Assembly (NCBI GenBank): GCA_011051475.1
Contig: DRLE01000042.1
Location: 1-13,800, forward strand
Origin: Gammaproteobacteria bacterium
Lineage (GTDB): Bacteria > Pseudomonadota > Gammaproteobacteria > SZUA-229
Direction: 5' to 3'
DNA: 13,800 nucleotides
Part shown: piece by piece, positions 5,670 to 13,156 of the stretch
Layout: every line of letters begins with the position of its first letter
Position numbering within the stretch: position 1 is the first letter of the stretch
Translations under genes and position numbers: made by a program
Notes under the pieces: generated by a model
Database searches by the model: none
Told to the model about the DNA's origin: nothing
What the model saw: the letters and a program-made list of their open reading frames with translations, nothing else

Positions 5670-7628
5670 CTAGAAGATAAGGTTCATGACAGCCATGGAG
5701 ACGATCAGGAACAGGATTGTCATAATACCGCCGGCCTTCATAAAGTCGGCAACGCGGTAACCACCCGGCCCCATAATCAGGGCATTAACCTGATGGGTCG
5801 GGATCAGGAAGGAGTTTGAGGTGGCAATGGCCACGGTCAGCGCAAAGATTGCCGGATCGGCGCCTTCAACACCCAGCGCAATATTAACAGCCAGTGGCAC
5901 CAGCAGCACGGTTGCGCCGACATTGGACATGACCAGGGTAAAGAAGGTGGCCAGGGCGGCAACCGCAAACTGAATCACCCAGACCGGCTGGTCGCCGACC
6001 ACGGACAGTGTCTGCTCGGCGATCCAGCGGGCGGTGCCCGTGGTTTCCACGGCAAGGCCCAGCGGAATCAGGCTGGCCAGCAGGAAAACGGTCTTCCAGG
6101 AAACGGCCTCATAGGCCTCGTCGATATTCAGCACGCCGGAGAGGACCATGCCGATGGCGCCGGTGAGCAGGGCTATGGACAGGCGCAGATCGGTAAACAG
6201 TACCATGCCCAGGGCAATGGCAAAAAACAGGCCGGCCCAGGCAACCTTGTGCGGGCGGGTTTCCTCGTGCGGGAATTCGGTCGTAACCACGACGAAGTTC
6301 TTGTCTTTCTGCAAGCGCGCCAGTGCGTCCCAGGACGTGTGAACCACCAGGGTGTCACCGGCTTCCAGCGGCAGGTTGCGGATATCATCACCTTCGCGCA
6401 GGGTTTTGCCGTCGCGGTGCAGTGCGACCATGGCGATACCATAGGTTTTGCGCATCCACAGGTCACGTGCCGACTTGCCGATCAGGCTGGAGCCTGGCGG
6501 GATAACAATGTCGGCAATACCGGATTTGCTGCTGGACAGGGCATCGGCAAAGGTCTGCAGTTCGCTGCGCAGCTCCAGGCCGTATTTCTCAACGAAGTTG
6601 AGCAGGTTTTTTGGTGCGGACAGAATGCCAAGAACACTGTTGGCCTGTATGCCGGTATCGCGTGCCAGTCCCCCCGGTCCGACGCGGTAGTCGTCGGCGC
6701 CGGCATGGACGGCGATAATACGGATGCGCTCATCGTGTTCAACATCATCCAGCATTTTGCCAACCAGCTTGCTGTTGGCAGGCACTTCAACCTCGAACAG
6801 TTCGTAGTCCAGTCCATAGATGTCCTTGAAGTAATCAACCGTATTGCCGGGGGTAGAGCCTTCGCCACTGCTCTTGGGTAAAACGAAACGACCCATCAAT
6901 ACAAAATAGAGGATGCCGGTTGCGACCAGGGCGACACCAACCGGGGTCACCGAGAACAGGGACCAGGTCTGCATCTGCTGACTTTCCGGCAGTGCCACAT
7001 TGGATGTCAGGATCAGGTCGTTGAGCAGAATCAGCGGGGAGGAGCCGACCATGGTGACGGTGCCGCCGAGGATGGCGCAGAAACCCATGGGCATGAGCAG
7101 GCGTGACATCGGCAGTCCTGAGCGTGCGGAGATACGGCTGACCACCGGCAGGAACAGGGCGGTAGCGCCGACATTCTGCATAAAGGATGAGATAAAGGCC
7201 ACGGTGCCGGAGATAATCGGAATAATACGGGTTTCGGTGGTGCCGCCGATTTTCAGAATAAAGGCAGCGACCTTGGACATCAGTCCTGTCTTGTCGAGAC
7301 CGGCGCCGATAATCATCACCGCGATAATCGACATCACCGCATTACTGGAGAAACCGTCAAAGATATGGTCGGTGCTGACCAGTCCTTCTGACAAACCCAT
7401 AATTGGCGCCAGCAGGGTGGTCAGGCCCAGCAGTACCATAATGGTGATGGCGGCGACATCGACATCGACCACTTCAAAGGCAAACAGGTAAATGGTTAAT
7501 ACCAGTACCGTCGTTACCCAGGCAACTTCAATACTGGGGGTTACCGTGGACAGATAAAAGGCAAGAATAGCAAAGACTATACCCGCGACAATTTTCTTCA
7601 CAGGCAGCGGTTTTTTTTCATCAGACAT
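5670..7628 (-). CDS. SLC13 (DASS) family permease with two RCK_C domains
   Basis: A 652-residue inner-membrane transporter of the divalent anion/Na+ symporter type. Membrane segments fill residues 10-250 and 460-652. The two halves carry matching re-entrant motifs: QNVGATALFLPV at 151-162 and SNVGATVLLVPL at 568-579, plus NSFLIPTHQVNALI near 605-618. Between the halves lie two TrkA-C (RCK_C) regulatory domains, about 275-345 and 370-445 (IVIPPGSSLIGKSA, LEAGDTLVV), a layout shared with putative sulfate permeases. The substrate cannot be read from sequence; sulfate, another oxyanion or a dicarboxylate are possible. The ATG at 7628 gives a full N-terminus, but the ribosome site is weak. It is the first gene of the operon with nhaD. 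Confidence 0.88.
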   Translation of the reverse strand: MSDEKKPLPVKKIVAGIVFAILAFYLSTVTPSIEVAWVTTVLVLTIYLFAFEVVDVDVAAITIMVLLGLTTLLAPIMGLSEGLVSTDHIFDGFSSNAVMSIIAVMIIGAGLDKTGLMSKVAAFILKIGGTTETRIIPIISGTVAFISSFMQNVGATALFLPVVSRISARSGLPMSRLLMPMGFCAILGGTVTMVGSSPLILLNDLILTSNVALPESQQMQTWSLFSVTPVGVALVATGILYFVLMGRFVLPKSSGEGSTPGNTVDYFKDIYGLDYELFEVEVPANSKLVGKMLDDVEHDERIRIIAVHAGADDYRVGPGGLARDTGIQANSVLGILSAPKNLLNFVEKYGLELRSELQTFADALSSSKSGIADIVIPPGSSLIGKSARDLWMRKTYGIAMVALHRDGKTLREGDDIRNLPLEAGDTLVVHTSWDALARLQKDKNFVVVTTEFPHEETRPHKVAWAGLFFAIALGMVLFTDLRLSIALLTGAIGMVLSGVLNIDEAYEAVSWKTVFLLASLIPLGLAVETTGTARWIAEQTLSVVGDQPVWVIQFAVAALATFFTLVMSNVGATVLLVPLAVNIALGVEGADPAIFALTVAIATSNSFLIPTHQVNALIMGPGGYRVADFMKAGGIMTILFLIVSMAVMNLIF

Positions 7629-7994
7629 AATCTTGGGTGTCCTTGGCCAGAGCAGTGCCGGCGGGCATTAATGCTGTAGCGGTTAGTGTTCAGGGCAAAA
7701 ATCGAGTGGCGCGAATTTTACCCCCATTATCTGTAATTTGTCGAGTTTTATTCGAACCTGCAGATAGAGGGTAAGTGTTTGTCTGAAATAGAAAAGTTGC
7801 GTTGCTGTCAGGACTGGCCAGGGTTGATAAAAATCACAGACATACCGGCTTGATCAGCTCAAAAAGACGGATATGGCTTTGATTTTCAGGGTGTTTATGT
7901 GATTTTCTAAGCTTTCTGTCTGAAAAATCAAATCGATCACGGCCGGGTACTGTTTTCCGGTGTCCGGTCAGACCAGGGTGTGCGCTAAAAAGAT
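7629..7994. other. Non-coding interval of 366 bases between two leftward transcripts
   Basis: No frame here has convincing coding signals. It should hold the promoter of the permease-nhaD operon, but I could not pick one with confidence: on the minus strand AGATAAT near 7730 is a possible -10 box without a well-spaced -35. It also contains an interrupted inverted repeat (7879-7889 with 7920-7932). I recognise no known riboswitch and no clear terminator after the HAD phosphatase gene that ends at 7995. Confidence 0.5.
7879..7932. repeat. Imperfect inverted repeat in the 366-base interval
   Basis: TTGATTTTCAG at 7879-7889 is the reverse complement of CTGAAAAATCAA at 7920-7931/7932 apart from one extra A. 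The arms are 30 nt apart and have no T run, so it does not look like a terminator. It could be a regulatory hairpin or chance in AT-rich DNA. Confidence 0.35.
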
Positions 7995-8669
7995 TCAGGG
8001 AATAATAAGGTGTAAAAGCTCACCAGGGCTGTTAACAGAATGATCGGCCTGCCAGCTGGCGGTCTTCTCATCTTCGGGAATATAGCCATAGGCGGCTACG
8101 ATGGTGCGCATGCCGGCATTCTGGCCCGCCTCGATATCGCGCCGGGCATCACCCACATAGACGCACTGTGCCGGTTCGCTGCCGGTCAACCTGCAGGCGT
8201 AGTACATGGGTTCGGGATGGGGTTTGCGGTTTTTCGTGGAGTCAGAGCTGACGATACAGGCGGCGCGCTCATCCAGTTTCAGCGCCGCCAGCAGCGGTTC
8301 GGTGAGCCAGCCGGGTTTATTGGTCACCACGCCCCATTGTATGTTCTGCTCCTCCAGGGCTTTCAGCAGTGTATCCATTTCCTCGAACAGTTTCGAATGC
8401 ACCGCAAGGTGCTGCTGGTAAATCTCAAGGTAGCGTTGTTTCAAACGCTCCAGGGTGGCATCGTCAAGTTCATCACCAAAGGCCAGTTTCACCAGGGCGA
8501 TACTGCCATTGGATACCACGGGCCGAACACGCGCAAAGGGTAGCGGCTCGATACCTTCCTCGCGGCAGAGAATGTCCAGTGCCGCGGCCATATCGGGCGC
8601 CGTGTCGATCAGGGTGCCGTCGAGGTCAAACAGTACGGTGCGTACCGGCGGCTCGGTTTTGTCAGTCAT
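7995..8669 (-). CDS. gph: HAD phosphatase: phosphoglycolate phosphatase or MupP-type
   Basis: A 224-residue HAD-superfamily phosphatase, cytosolic. Motif I is FDLDGTLID near residues 14-22 (nucleophile and acid Asp), motif II VVTNKP near 113-118, motif III Lys in RKPHPEP near 147-153, and motif IV YVGDARRDIEAG near 171-182, with the end part AAYGYI. The small helical cap lies between motifs I and II. Family members cleave 2-phosphoglycolate, but in pseudomonads the gene in the same place next to ubiG encodes MupP, which removes phosphate from N-acetylmuramate 6-phosphate in cell-wall recycling. The segments AVHSKLFEEM and WGVVTNKP resemble what I recall of MupP. The ATG at 8669 has AAAGG upstream; ubiG ends 32 nt before, so they are co-transcribed. 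Family certain, substrate open. Confidence 0.88.
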   Translation of the reverse strand: MTDKTEPPVRTVLFDLDGTLIDTAPDMAAALDILCREEGIEPLPFARVRPVVSNGSIALVKLAFGDELDDATLERLKQRYLEIYQQHLAVHSKLFEEMDTLLKALEEQNIQWGVVTNKPGWLTEPLLAALKLDERAACIVSSDSTKNRKPHPEPMYYACRLTGSEPAQCVYVGDARRDIEAGQNAGMRTIVAAYGYIPEDEKTASWQADHSVNSPGELLHLIIP

Positions 8670-8701
8670 GCCTTTGTCATTCCCGGATTATCCTGTCCCG
8701 A

Positions 8702-9424
8702 TTATTCGACGGGGCGGGTATAGTGCACCATATAGTTGATATCGACATCCGAAGACAGGCTGAACAGGCCGGTAAACGGGTTATAGCTGACGCCCTTGAT
8801 GCCGGTCAGTTTCAGGCCGCTGTCGCGCGCCCATGCATCGAGTTCGGAGGGGCGGATAAAGCGGGCGTAATCGTGGGTGCCACGCGGCAGCATCTTCATG
8901 ACGTACTCGGCACCGACAATGGCGAACAGGTAGGCCTTGGGATTGCGGTTGATGGTGGAAAAATAGGCCGAGCCGCCGGGTTTGAGCAGGTCATGGCAGG
9001 CACGGATAATCGAGGAAGGGTCGGGCACGTGCTCCAGCATTTCCATGCAGGTGACCACGTCAAACCGGCCGGGGTTTTCTGCAGCAAAGTCTTCCACGGT
9101 AGTCTGCTGGTAATCAATGTCCAGTTCACTTTCCAGTGCATGCAGGCGGGCGACGGACAGCGGTGCCTTGCCCATATCGATACCGGTTACCTCGGCGCCG
9201 GCTTTCGCCATGCTTTCACTGAGAATGCCGCCACCGCAACCGACATCGCAGGTCTTGCTGCCGGACAGTGGTGAGCCGCTATTGATAAAGCTCAGACGTA
9301 TCGGGTTCATTTCGTGCAGGGGTTTGAATTCACCTTTTTCATCCCACCAGCGCGAGGCGAGGTCTTCAAATTTGCGGATTTCGGTCGGGTCGATATTGGC
9401 GGCTTTGTCGGCGGTATGAGGCAT
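8702..9424 (-). CDS. ubiG: UbiG, ubiquinone O-methyltransferase
   Basis: UbiG carries out both O-methylations of ubiquinone synthesis with S-adenosylmethionine, at the inner face of the membrane. The 240-residue protein has the usual UbiG N-terminus (DPTEIRKFEDLASRWWD), the SAM-binding glycine loop CDVGCGGGILSE at 59-70, the acidic residue after strand 2 in VTGID, and the motif MEMLEHVPDP near 131-140. The C-terminal part has the family pattern LPRGTHDYARFIRPSEL and GVSYNPFTG. The ATG at 9424 agrees with family length (240 in E. coli); its ribosome site is weak. It lies between mtaD (93 nt upstream) and the HAD phosphatase gene (32 nt downstream), an order also known in pseudomonads. Confidence 0.96.
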   Translation of the reverse strand: MPHTADKAANIDPTEIRKFEDLASRWWDEKGEFKPLHEMNPIRLSFINSGSPLSGSKTCDVGCGGGILSESMAKAGAEVTGIDMGKAPLSVARLHALESELDIDYQQTTVEDFAAENPGRFDVVTCMEMLEHVPDPSSIIRACHDLLKPGGSAYFSTINRNPKAYLFAIVGAEYVMKMLPRGTHDYARFIRPSELDAWARDSGLKLTGIKGVSYNPFTGLFSLSSDVDINYMVHYTRPVE

Positions 9425-9487
9425 GAGTTTTTATCGATTAAGTTGTATGCGGTCGGTTTTTGGCGAATGTCTTTAGTGATAAACAGG

Positions 9488-9514
9488 ATTAATATATTAT
9501 TGTAATATATTGAT
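9488..9514. repeat. AT-only inverted repeat between mtaD and ubiG
   Basis: AATATATTA at 9491-9499 and TAATATATT at 9503-9511 are perfect reverse complements around the loop TTG. Allowing one T-G pair, the stem extends to 12 bp (9488-9514). It sits just past the end of mtaD, upstream of ubiG. It is too AT-rich for a normal terminator. It may be an operator or part of a ubiG promoter: on the minus strand TTATCA and TATTAA are 16 nt apart across it. Confidence 0.55.
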
Positions 9515-9517
9515 AAT

Positions 9518-10828
9518 TCAGCTTATATCGTCTGTTATTTTTTGGCATTCCTGGATCAGGCGGTTTTCGTCGATGCCGTTCAGCACCCGCTTGCTCAGTC
9601 GTGGCTTACCGGCAATCCAGACATCGGTTACCTGTTCACGGGAACAACTGTAGACCAGATGTGACAGCGGGTCATAAACCGGCTGGGTTTCTATTGTATC
9701 GAAATTTACCGCAACAATATCGGCAAATTTTCCGACTTCCAGCGAGCCGGTAATATCTTCCATGCCCAGAGCGCGGGCGCCATTGATGGTTGCCATCTGC
9801 AGAGCCTGCTCCGCGCTCAGCGCGGTGGCATCACCGTTGCTGACTTTTGCCAGCAGCGCGGCGCTGTTCATTTCGCTGAACATGTCCAGGCTGTTGTTGC
9901 TGGCGCTGCTGTCCGTGCCCAGGGCGACATTCACGCCCGCCTTCATAAGTGCATTGACCGGGCAGATGCCGCTGGCCAGTTTCATATTGGATTTGGGGCA
10001 ATGGATGACATGGCTGCCGCTTTCGGCCAGCAGGGTGATTTCATCGTCATTGAGCTGGGTCATATGCACGGCCTGCAGGGAGGGACTGAGCAGGCCGAGT
10101 TCGGCCAGCCGGGCCAGCGGACGCCTGCCGGTATTCTTTTCCGCTTCGCTGACTTCAAAAGCGGTCTCATGCAGGTGTATATGCACGCCCAGTTCCAGTT
10201 CATCGGCCAGGGTGCGCACCTGTTTCAGGGGGGCATCGGAAACCGTGTAGGGCGCGTGGGGGGCAAAGGCGGTGCGAATCAGTTCGTGGCCCTTGTAGTG
10301 GTCGAACACGGCCAGCCCCTTGTTGATGTATTCCTCACTGTTATTGGCCCATACCGTGGGAAAGTCGATCAGGATAAGACCGATACTGGCGCGCATGCCG
10401 GCCTCGGCAGCGACGTGGGCGCTGATATCGGGGAAGAAATACATATCATTGAAGCAGGTGGTGCCGCTGCGCAGCATTTCGGCAATGGCCAGTTCGGTGC
10501 CTGTCTGTACAAAGGCTTCATTGACATGTCTGGCCTCGGCGGGCCAGATATGATTTTCCAGCCAGTCCATCAACGCCAGGTCGTCGGCCAGGCCGCGGAA
10601 CAGGCTCATGGCGGCATGCGTGTGGCTGTTGATCAGTCCCGGTATCAGGGCGTGCTGCGCAAAATCATGGCTGGCGCGTGCCTGGTATCTGCTTTCGGCC
10701 TGCTCGCGTGGCAGAATATCGGCAATCCTGCCGCCATCGATTGCGATGCTGTGGTTTTCCAGGCAGCGCTGTTCGCCATCGACCGGTATCAGCCAGCGGG
10801 CATGAAGCAAGGTATCAATCGTGTTCAT
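9518..10828 (-). CDS. mtaD: MtaD-type deaminase (5-methylthioadenosine / S-adenosylhomocysteine)
   Basis: An amidohydrolase of the TRZ/ATZ group, cytosolic and metal-dependent, which deaminates the adenine ring of methylthioadenosine, S-adenosylhomocysteine and similar 5'-modified adenosines. The 436-residue protein shows the metal ligands of the family: GLINSHTHAAMS (His69, His71), HIHLHET (His218 and Glu221) and LGTDSSASNN (Asp306), plus FAPHAPYT near 188-195 and SNMKLASG near 280-287. The C-terminal part has the usual GSLEVGKFADIV. The ATG at 10828 gives the family N-terminus. It is first in the leftward set mtaD-ubiG-phosphatase. UbiG releases S-adenosylhomocysteine, a known MtaD substrate, so the pairing makes metabolic sense. 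Related enzymes act on other adenosines or guanine, so the substrate is inferred. Confidence 0.9.
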   Translation of the reverse strand: MNTIDTLLHARWLIPVDGEQRCLENHSIAIDGGRIADILPREQAESRYQARASHDFAQHALIPGLINSHTHAAMSLFRGLADDLALMDWLENHIWPAEARHVNEAFVQTGTELAIAEMLRSGTTCFNDMYFFPDISAHVAAEAGMRASIGLILIDFPTVWANNSEEYINKGLAVFDHYKGHELIRTAFAPHAPYTVSDAPLKQVRTLADELELGVHIHLHETAFEVSEAEKNTGRRPLARLAELGLLSPSLQAVHMTQLNDDEITLLAESGSHVIHCPKSNMKLASGICPVNALMKAGVNVALGTDSSASNNSLDMFSEMNSAALLAKVSNGDATALSAEQALQMATINGARALGMEDITGSLEVGKFADIVAVNFDTIETQPVYDPLSHLVYSCSREQVTDVWIAGKPRLSKRVLNGIDENRLIQECQKITDDIS

Positions 10829-11052
10829 GGCGCGACCATACCTGCTGTTTTTAACAAGTGCAAGTCAGGTCAGGGTGGGCAGGGCAGGCGTTTTCAGGCT
10901 AAATGCCGGTTTTTTCCCCTAAAGCTGTTTTTAAACTGGCAAGCATGCAGTCTTAGTGATATAAAACAGTCTATATTTGAACGATGCTTTTTCGACATAA
11001 CAGATTCCTGGATAGTACTGTTCGGGAAATAACAACAAGGAGACTTGCAAGA

Positions 11053-11667
11053 ATGAAATCATCTGCACTGAAATTAAACCGGCTCTTTATCCTGTTTGGT
11101 TTAATGTTGACACTGGCGGCCTGTGGCGGGCAGAAAGTCACACGGGTCGAGTCCGATACGGTGACCGATCTTAGCGGTAACTGGAATGACACGGATTCGC
11201 GTCTGGTTGCCGAAGAGATGATTCGCGATGTGCTGTCACGTAACTGGCTGCCGAAATTCACCAGCAAGCACGGCCGTCAACCAACGGTTATTGTCGGCAC
11301 CGTGCGCAACCTGAGCCACGAGCACATCAATACGCGTACCTTTATTGCAGACATGGAGCGTGAACTGATTAATTCCGGCGAGGTCGAGTTCGTGGCTTCC
11401 GCCGAAGACCGCAAGGAAGTGCGCAGCGAAGTCAAGGACCAGGATCTGAATGCTTCCGAGGAAACCCGCAAGGCCATGGGGCAGGAAGTCGGTGCGGACT
11501 TTATGTTGCAGGGTTCTATCAATACCATTATCGATGCTATCGACGGTGAGCAGGCGCGTTACTACCAGATTGACCTGACCCTGATCGAGCTGGGCACCAA
11601 CCGCAAGGTATGGGTCGGCCAGAAGAAGATCAAGAAGACTATCGAGAAAAGCGGCTTTCGCCTGTAA
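11053..11667 (+). CDS. lpoB: LpoB-type outer-membrane lipoprotein (penicillin-binding protein activator)
   Basis: A 204-residue lipoprotein of the LpoB family. E. coli LpoB is anchored in the outer membrane and reaches through the wall to stimulate the synthase PBP1b. Residues 1-23 form a signal peptide ending in the lipobox LAAC, so Cys24 is lipidated. The folded domain has the family features LVAEEMIRDVLSRNW, VGTVRNLSHEHINT and the C-terminal pattern YYQIDLTLIELGTNRKVW. The long disordered linker of E. coli LpoB is nearly absent here. The ATG at 11053 follows AAGGAG by about ten bases; an in-frame ATG at 10984 would place 23 residues before the signal peptide. It is transcribed away from mtaD and ends at a strong hairpin. 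Confidence 0.88.
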   Translation: MKSSALKLNRLFILFGLMLTLAACGGQKVTRVESDTVTDLSGNWNDTDSRLVAEEMIRDVLSRNWLPKFTSKHGRQPTVIVGTVRNLSHEHINTRTFIADMERELINSGEVEFVASAEDRKEVRSEVKDQDLNASEETRKAMGQEVGADFMLQGSINTIIDAIDGEQARYYQIDLTLIELGTNRKVWVGQKKIKKTIEKSGFRL

Positions 11668-11683
11668 AGGACTGCCAGTTATC

Positions 11684-11713
11684 AAAACGGCCTGTGTCAA
11701 GCAGGCCGTTTTT
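11684..11713 (+). terminator. Strong intrinsic terminator after lpoB
   Basis: AAAACGGCCTG at 11684-11694 pairs perfectly with CAGGCCGTTTT at 11702-11712 around a 7-nt loop, ending in five T residues. It separates lpoB from the next lipoprotein gene, so that gene either has its own promoter or depends on partial read-through. Confidence 0.88.
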
Positions 11714-11800
11714 CTGAGCTCAAGCTGAACAGCAGCATTATATTTGCGCCTGTTGTCATCACTACTATCTGCAGAAGAGTTTATGTTAGGGAATAGCCGG

Positions 11801-13135
11801 ATGTTTTCGTCACCGCCAGTCTGCCCGGGCGGAACTACCACCTGGATCAAAATCGTTTGCCTGCTTGTCGCCGGCCTGCTGCTGCAGTCCTGCGCCAGCT
11901 ACAACCAGCGCGCAACATCCATGCGTGATGGCCTGACGACCGGGCATCCGGAAGTCGCGTTGAGTATGGCCGAGGAGATCGACCCCGAGAACAAAGACGT
12001 GCTGCCTTCACTGGACAAGGGCATGCTGCGCCGCATGACCGGGGACTACGAGGGCAGTAACCGGGCATTCGAGGCGGCCAAGCAGGAAATCGACCGGCTT
12101 TACGGTATCAGTGTGACGGAAAACCTGGCCTCGGTGACGGTCAATGAAACCATGCGCTCCTATGTCGGTGACCGCTACGAGCAGTTGCTGCTGCATGCCT
12201 ATATGGCGATGAACTACATCGAGATGGGTGATTTCGATGCCGCGCGCGTGGAAATGCTGCAGGCCGACGTAAAAATGAAGGAGTGGGGCGACAAGCCCGA
12301 GGATGATCCTTTTCTGCGATACCTTGAGGGCATTATCTACGAGGCGCTTGGCGAGTATGATCAGGCGCTGGTGTCCTATCGCCAGGCCTATACCCTCTAC
12401 AGCGGTGATACAGGCAGGCCCTATCCACCTGCGCCGGAGTCCCTGAAAAAGGACCTGCTACGCATGCTGGCAAAAATGGGTCTGCGTGATGAATACCGGC
12501 GCTATGCGAAGACATTTGGTATGCAGAACTTCAAACCGGATGCCAGGGCCAATAATGGCGATCTGGTGGTTATCCTGAACAATGGCCTGGCGCCCATACG
12601 CAGCGAGACGGCGGTCTATCTTTACTCACCCGAGGTGCAGCAGAACCTGCGTGTTGCCTTCCCCACTTATGCAGGCAAGCCGCAGCCCTTGCGCCAGCCG
12701 GTGATCGATGTTGCCGGCCGTCAGTTTCCCATGGATACGGTAGAGAATGTCGATGCCCTGGCACGCTATTCCCTGGAGCAGGCCATGCCGGGGATAATGG
12801 CCAGGGCCATGGCGCGAGCGGTGGTCAAGTACAATACGCAGAAGGCGGCCAACGACCAGGGCTCACTGGCCGGCCTGTTGATGACGGTCACCAATATTGC
12901 CACCGAACGTGCCGACACCCGCAGCTGGAGTACCCTGCCGCAGGCCATACAGCTGCAGCGTATCAGTCTGCCGGCCGGTGAGCATGAAGTAAGGATAGAA
13001 ATGCGAAATGCCGCCGGACGCACGGTCGATGAGATAAAAGACAAGGTGCGGATTCGACCGGGCAAAATCAGTTTCCTGATCAAGCACTGGAATACGCCTG
13101 TACCCCGGTTACCCAAACTGAAAGTGTCAAAATAA
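11801..13135 (+). CDS. COG3014-family lipoprotein with TPR-like repeats
   Basis: A 444-residue protein of a conserved family (COG3014) without a defined function. It starts with a long signal peptide whose lipobox is LQSC, so Cys31 is the likely lipid anchor. Three helix-pair repeats of the TPR kind are visible: GMLRRMTGDYEGSNRAFEAA (about 74-93), AYMAMNYIEMGDFDAARVEM (133-152) and LEGIIYEALGEYDQALVSYR (175-194). The later half has beta-rich segments (VYLYSP, LPAGEHEVRIEM). TPR repeats usually bind other proteins, so a scaffold role beside the other lipoproteins is plausible. I chose the ATG at 11801 because AGGG lies nine bases upstream; an in-frame ATG at 11783 is possible. The next lipoprotein gene begins 21 nt after the stop, probably in the same transcript. 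Confidence 0.82.
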   Translation: MFSSPPVCPGGTTTWIKIVCLLVAGLLLQSCASYNQRATSMRDGLTTGHPEVALSMAEEIDPENKDVLPSLDKGMLRRMTGDYEGSNRAFEAAKQEIDRLYGISVTENLASVTVNETMRSYVGDRYEQLLLHAYMAMNYIEMGDFDAARVEMLQADVKMKEWGDKPEDDPFLRYLEGIIYEALGEYDQALVSYRQAYTLYSGDTGRPYPPAPESLKKDLLRMLAKMGLRDEYRRYAKTFGMQNFKPDARANNGDLVVILNNGLAPIRSETAVYLYSPEVQQNLRVAFPTYAGKPQPLRQPVIDVAGRQFPMDTVENVDALARYSLEQAMPGIMARAMARAVVKYNTQKAANDQGSLAGLLMTVTNIATERADTRSWSTLPQAIQLQRISLPAGEHEVRIEMRNAAGRTVDEIKDKVRIRPGKISFLIKHWNTPVPRLPKLKVSK

Positions 13136-13156
13136 ACGGCCAGGAGCGCAATCAAC

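Noticed and set aside
10829..11052. Promoter for lpoB in the divergent gap to mtaD
   Set aside because: AT-rich hexamers are present (TATAAA near 10965, TATATT near 10973) but none has a well-spaced -35 partner by eye, so no site is annotated.
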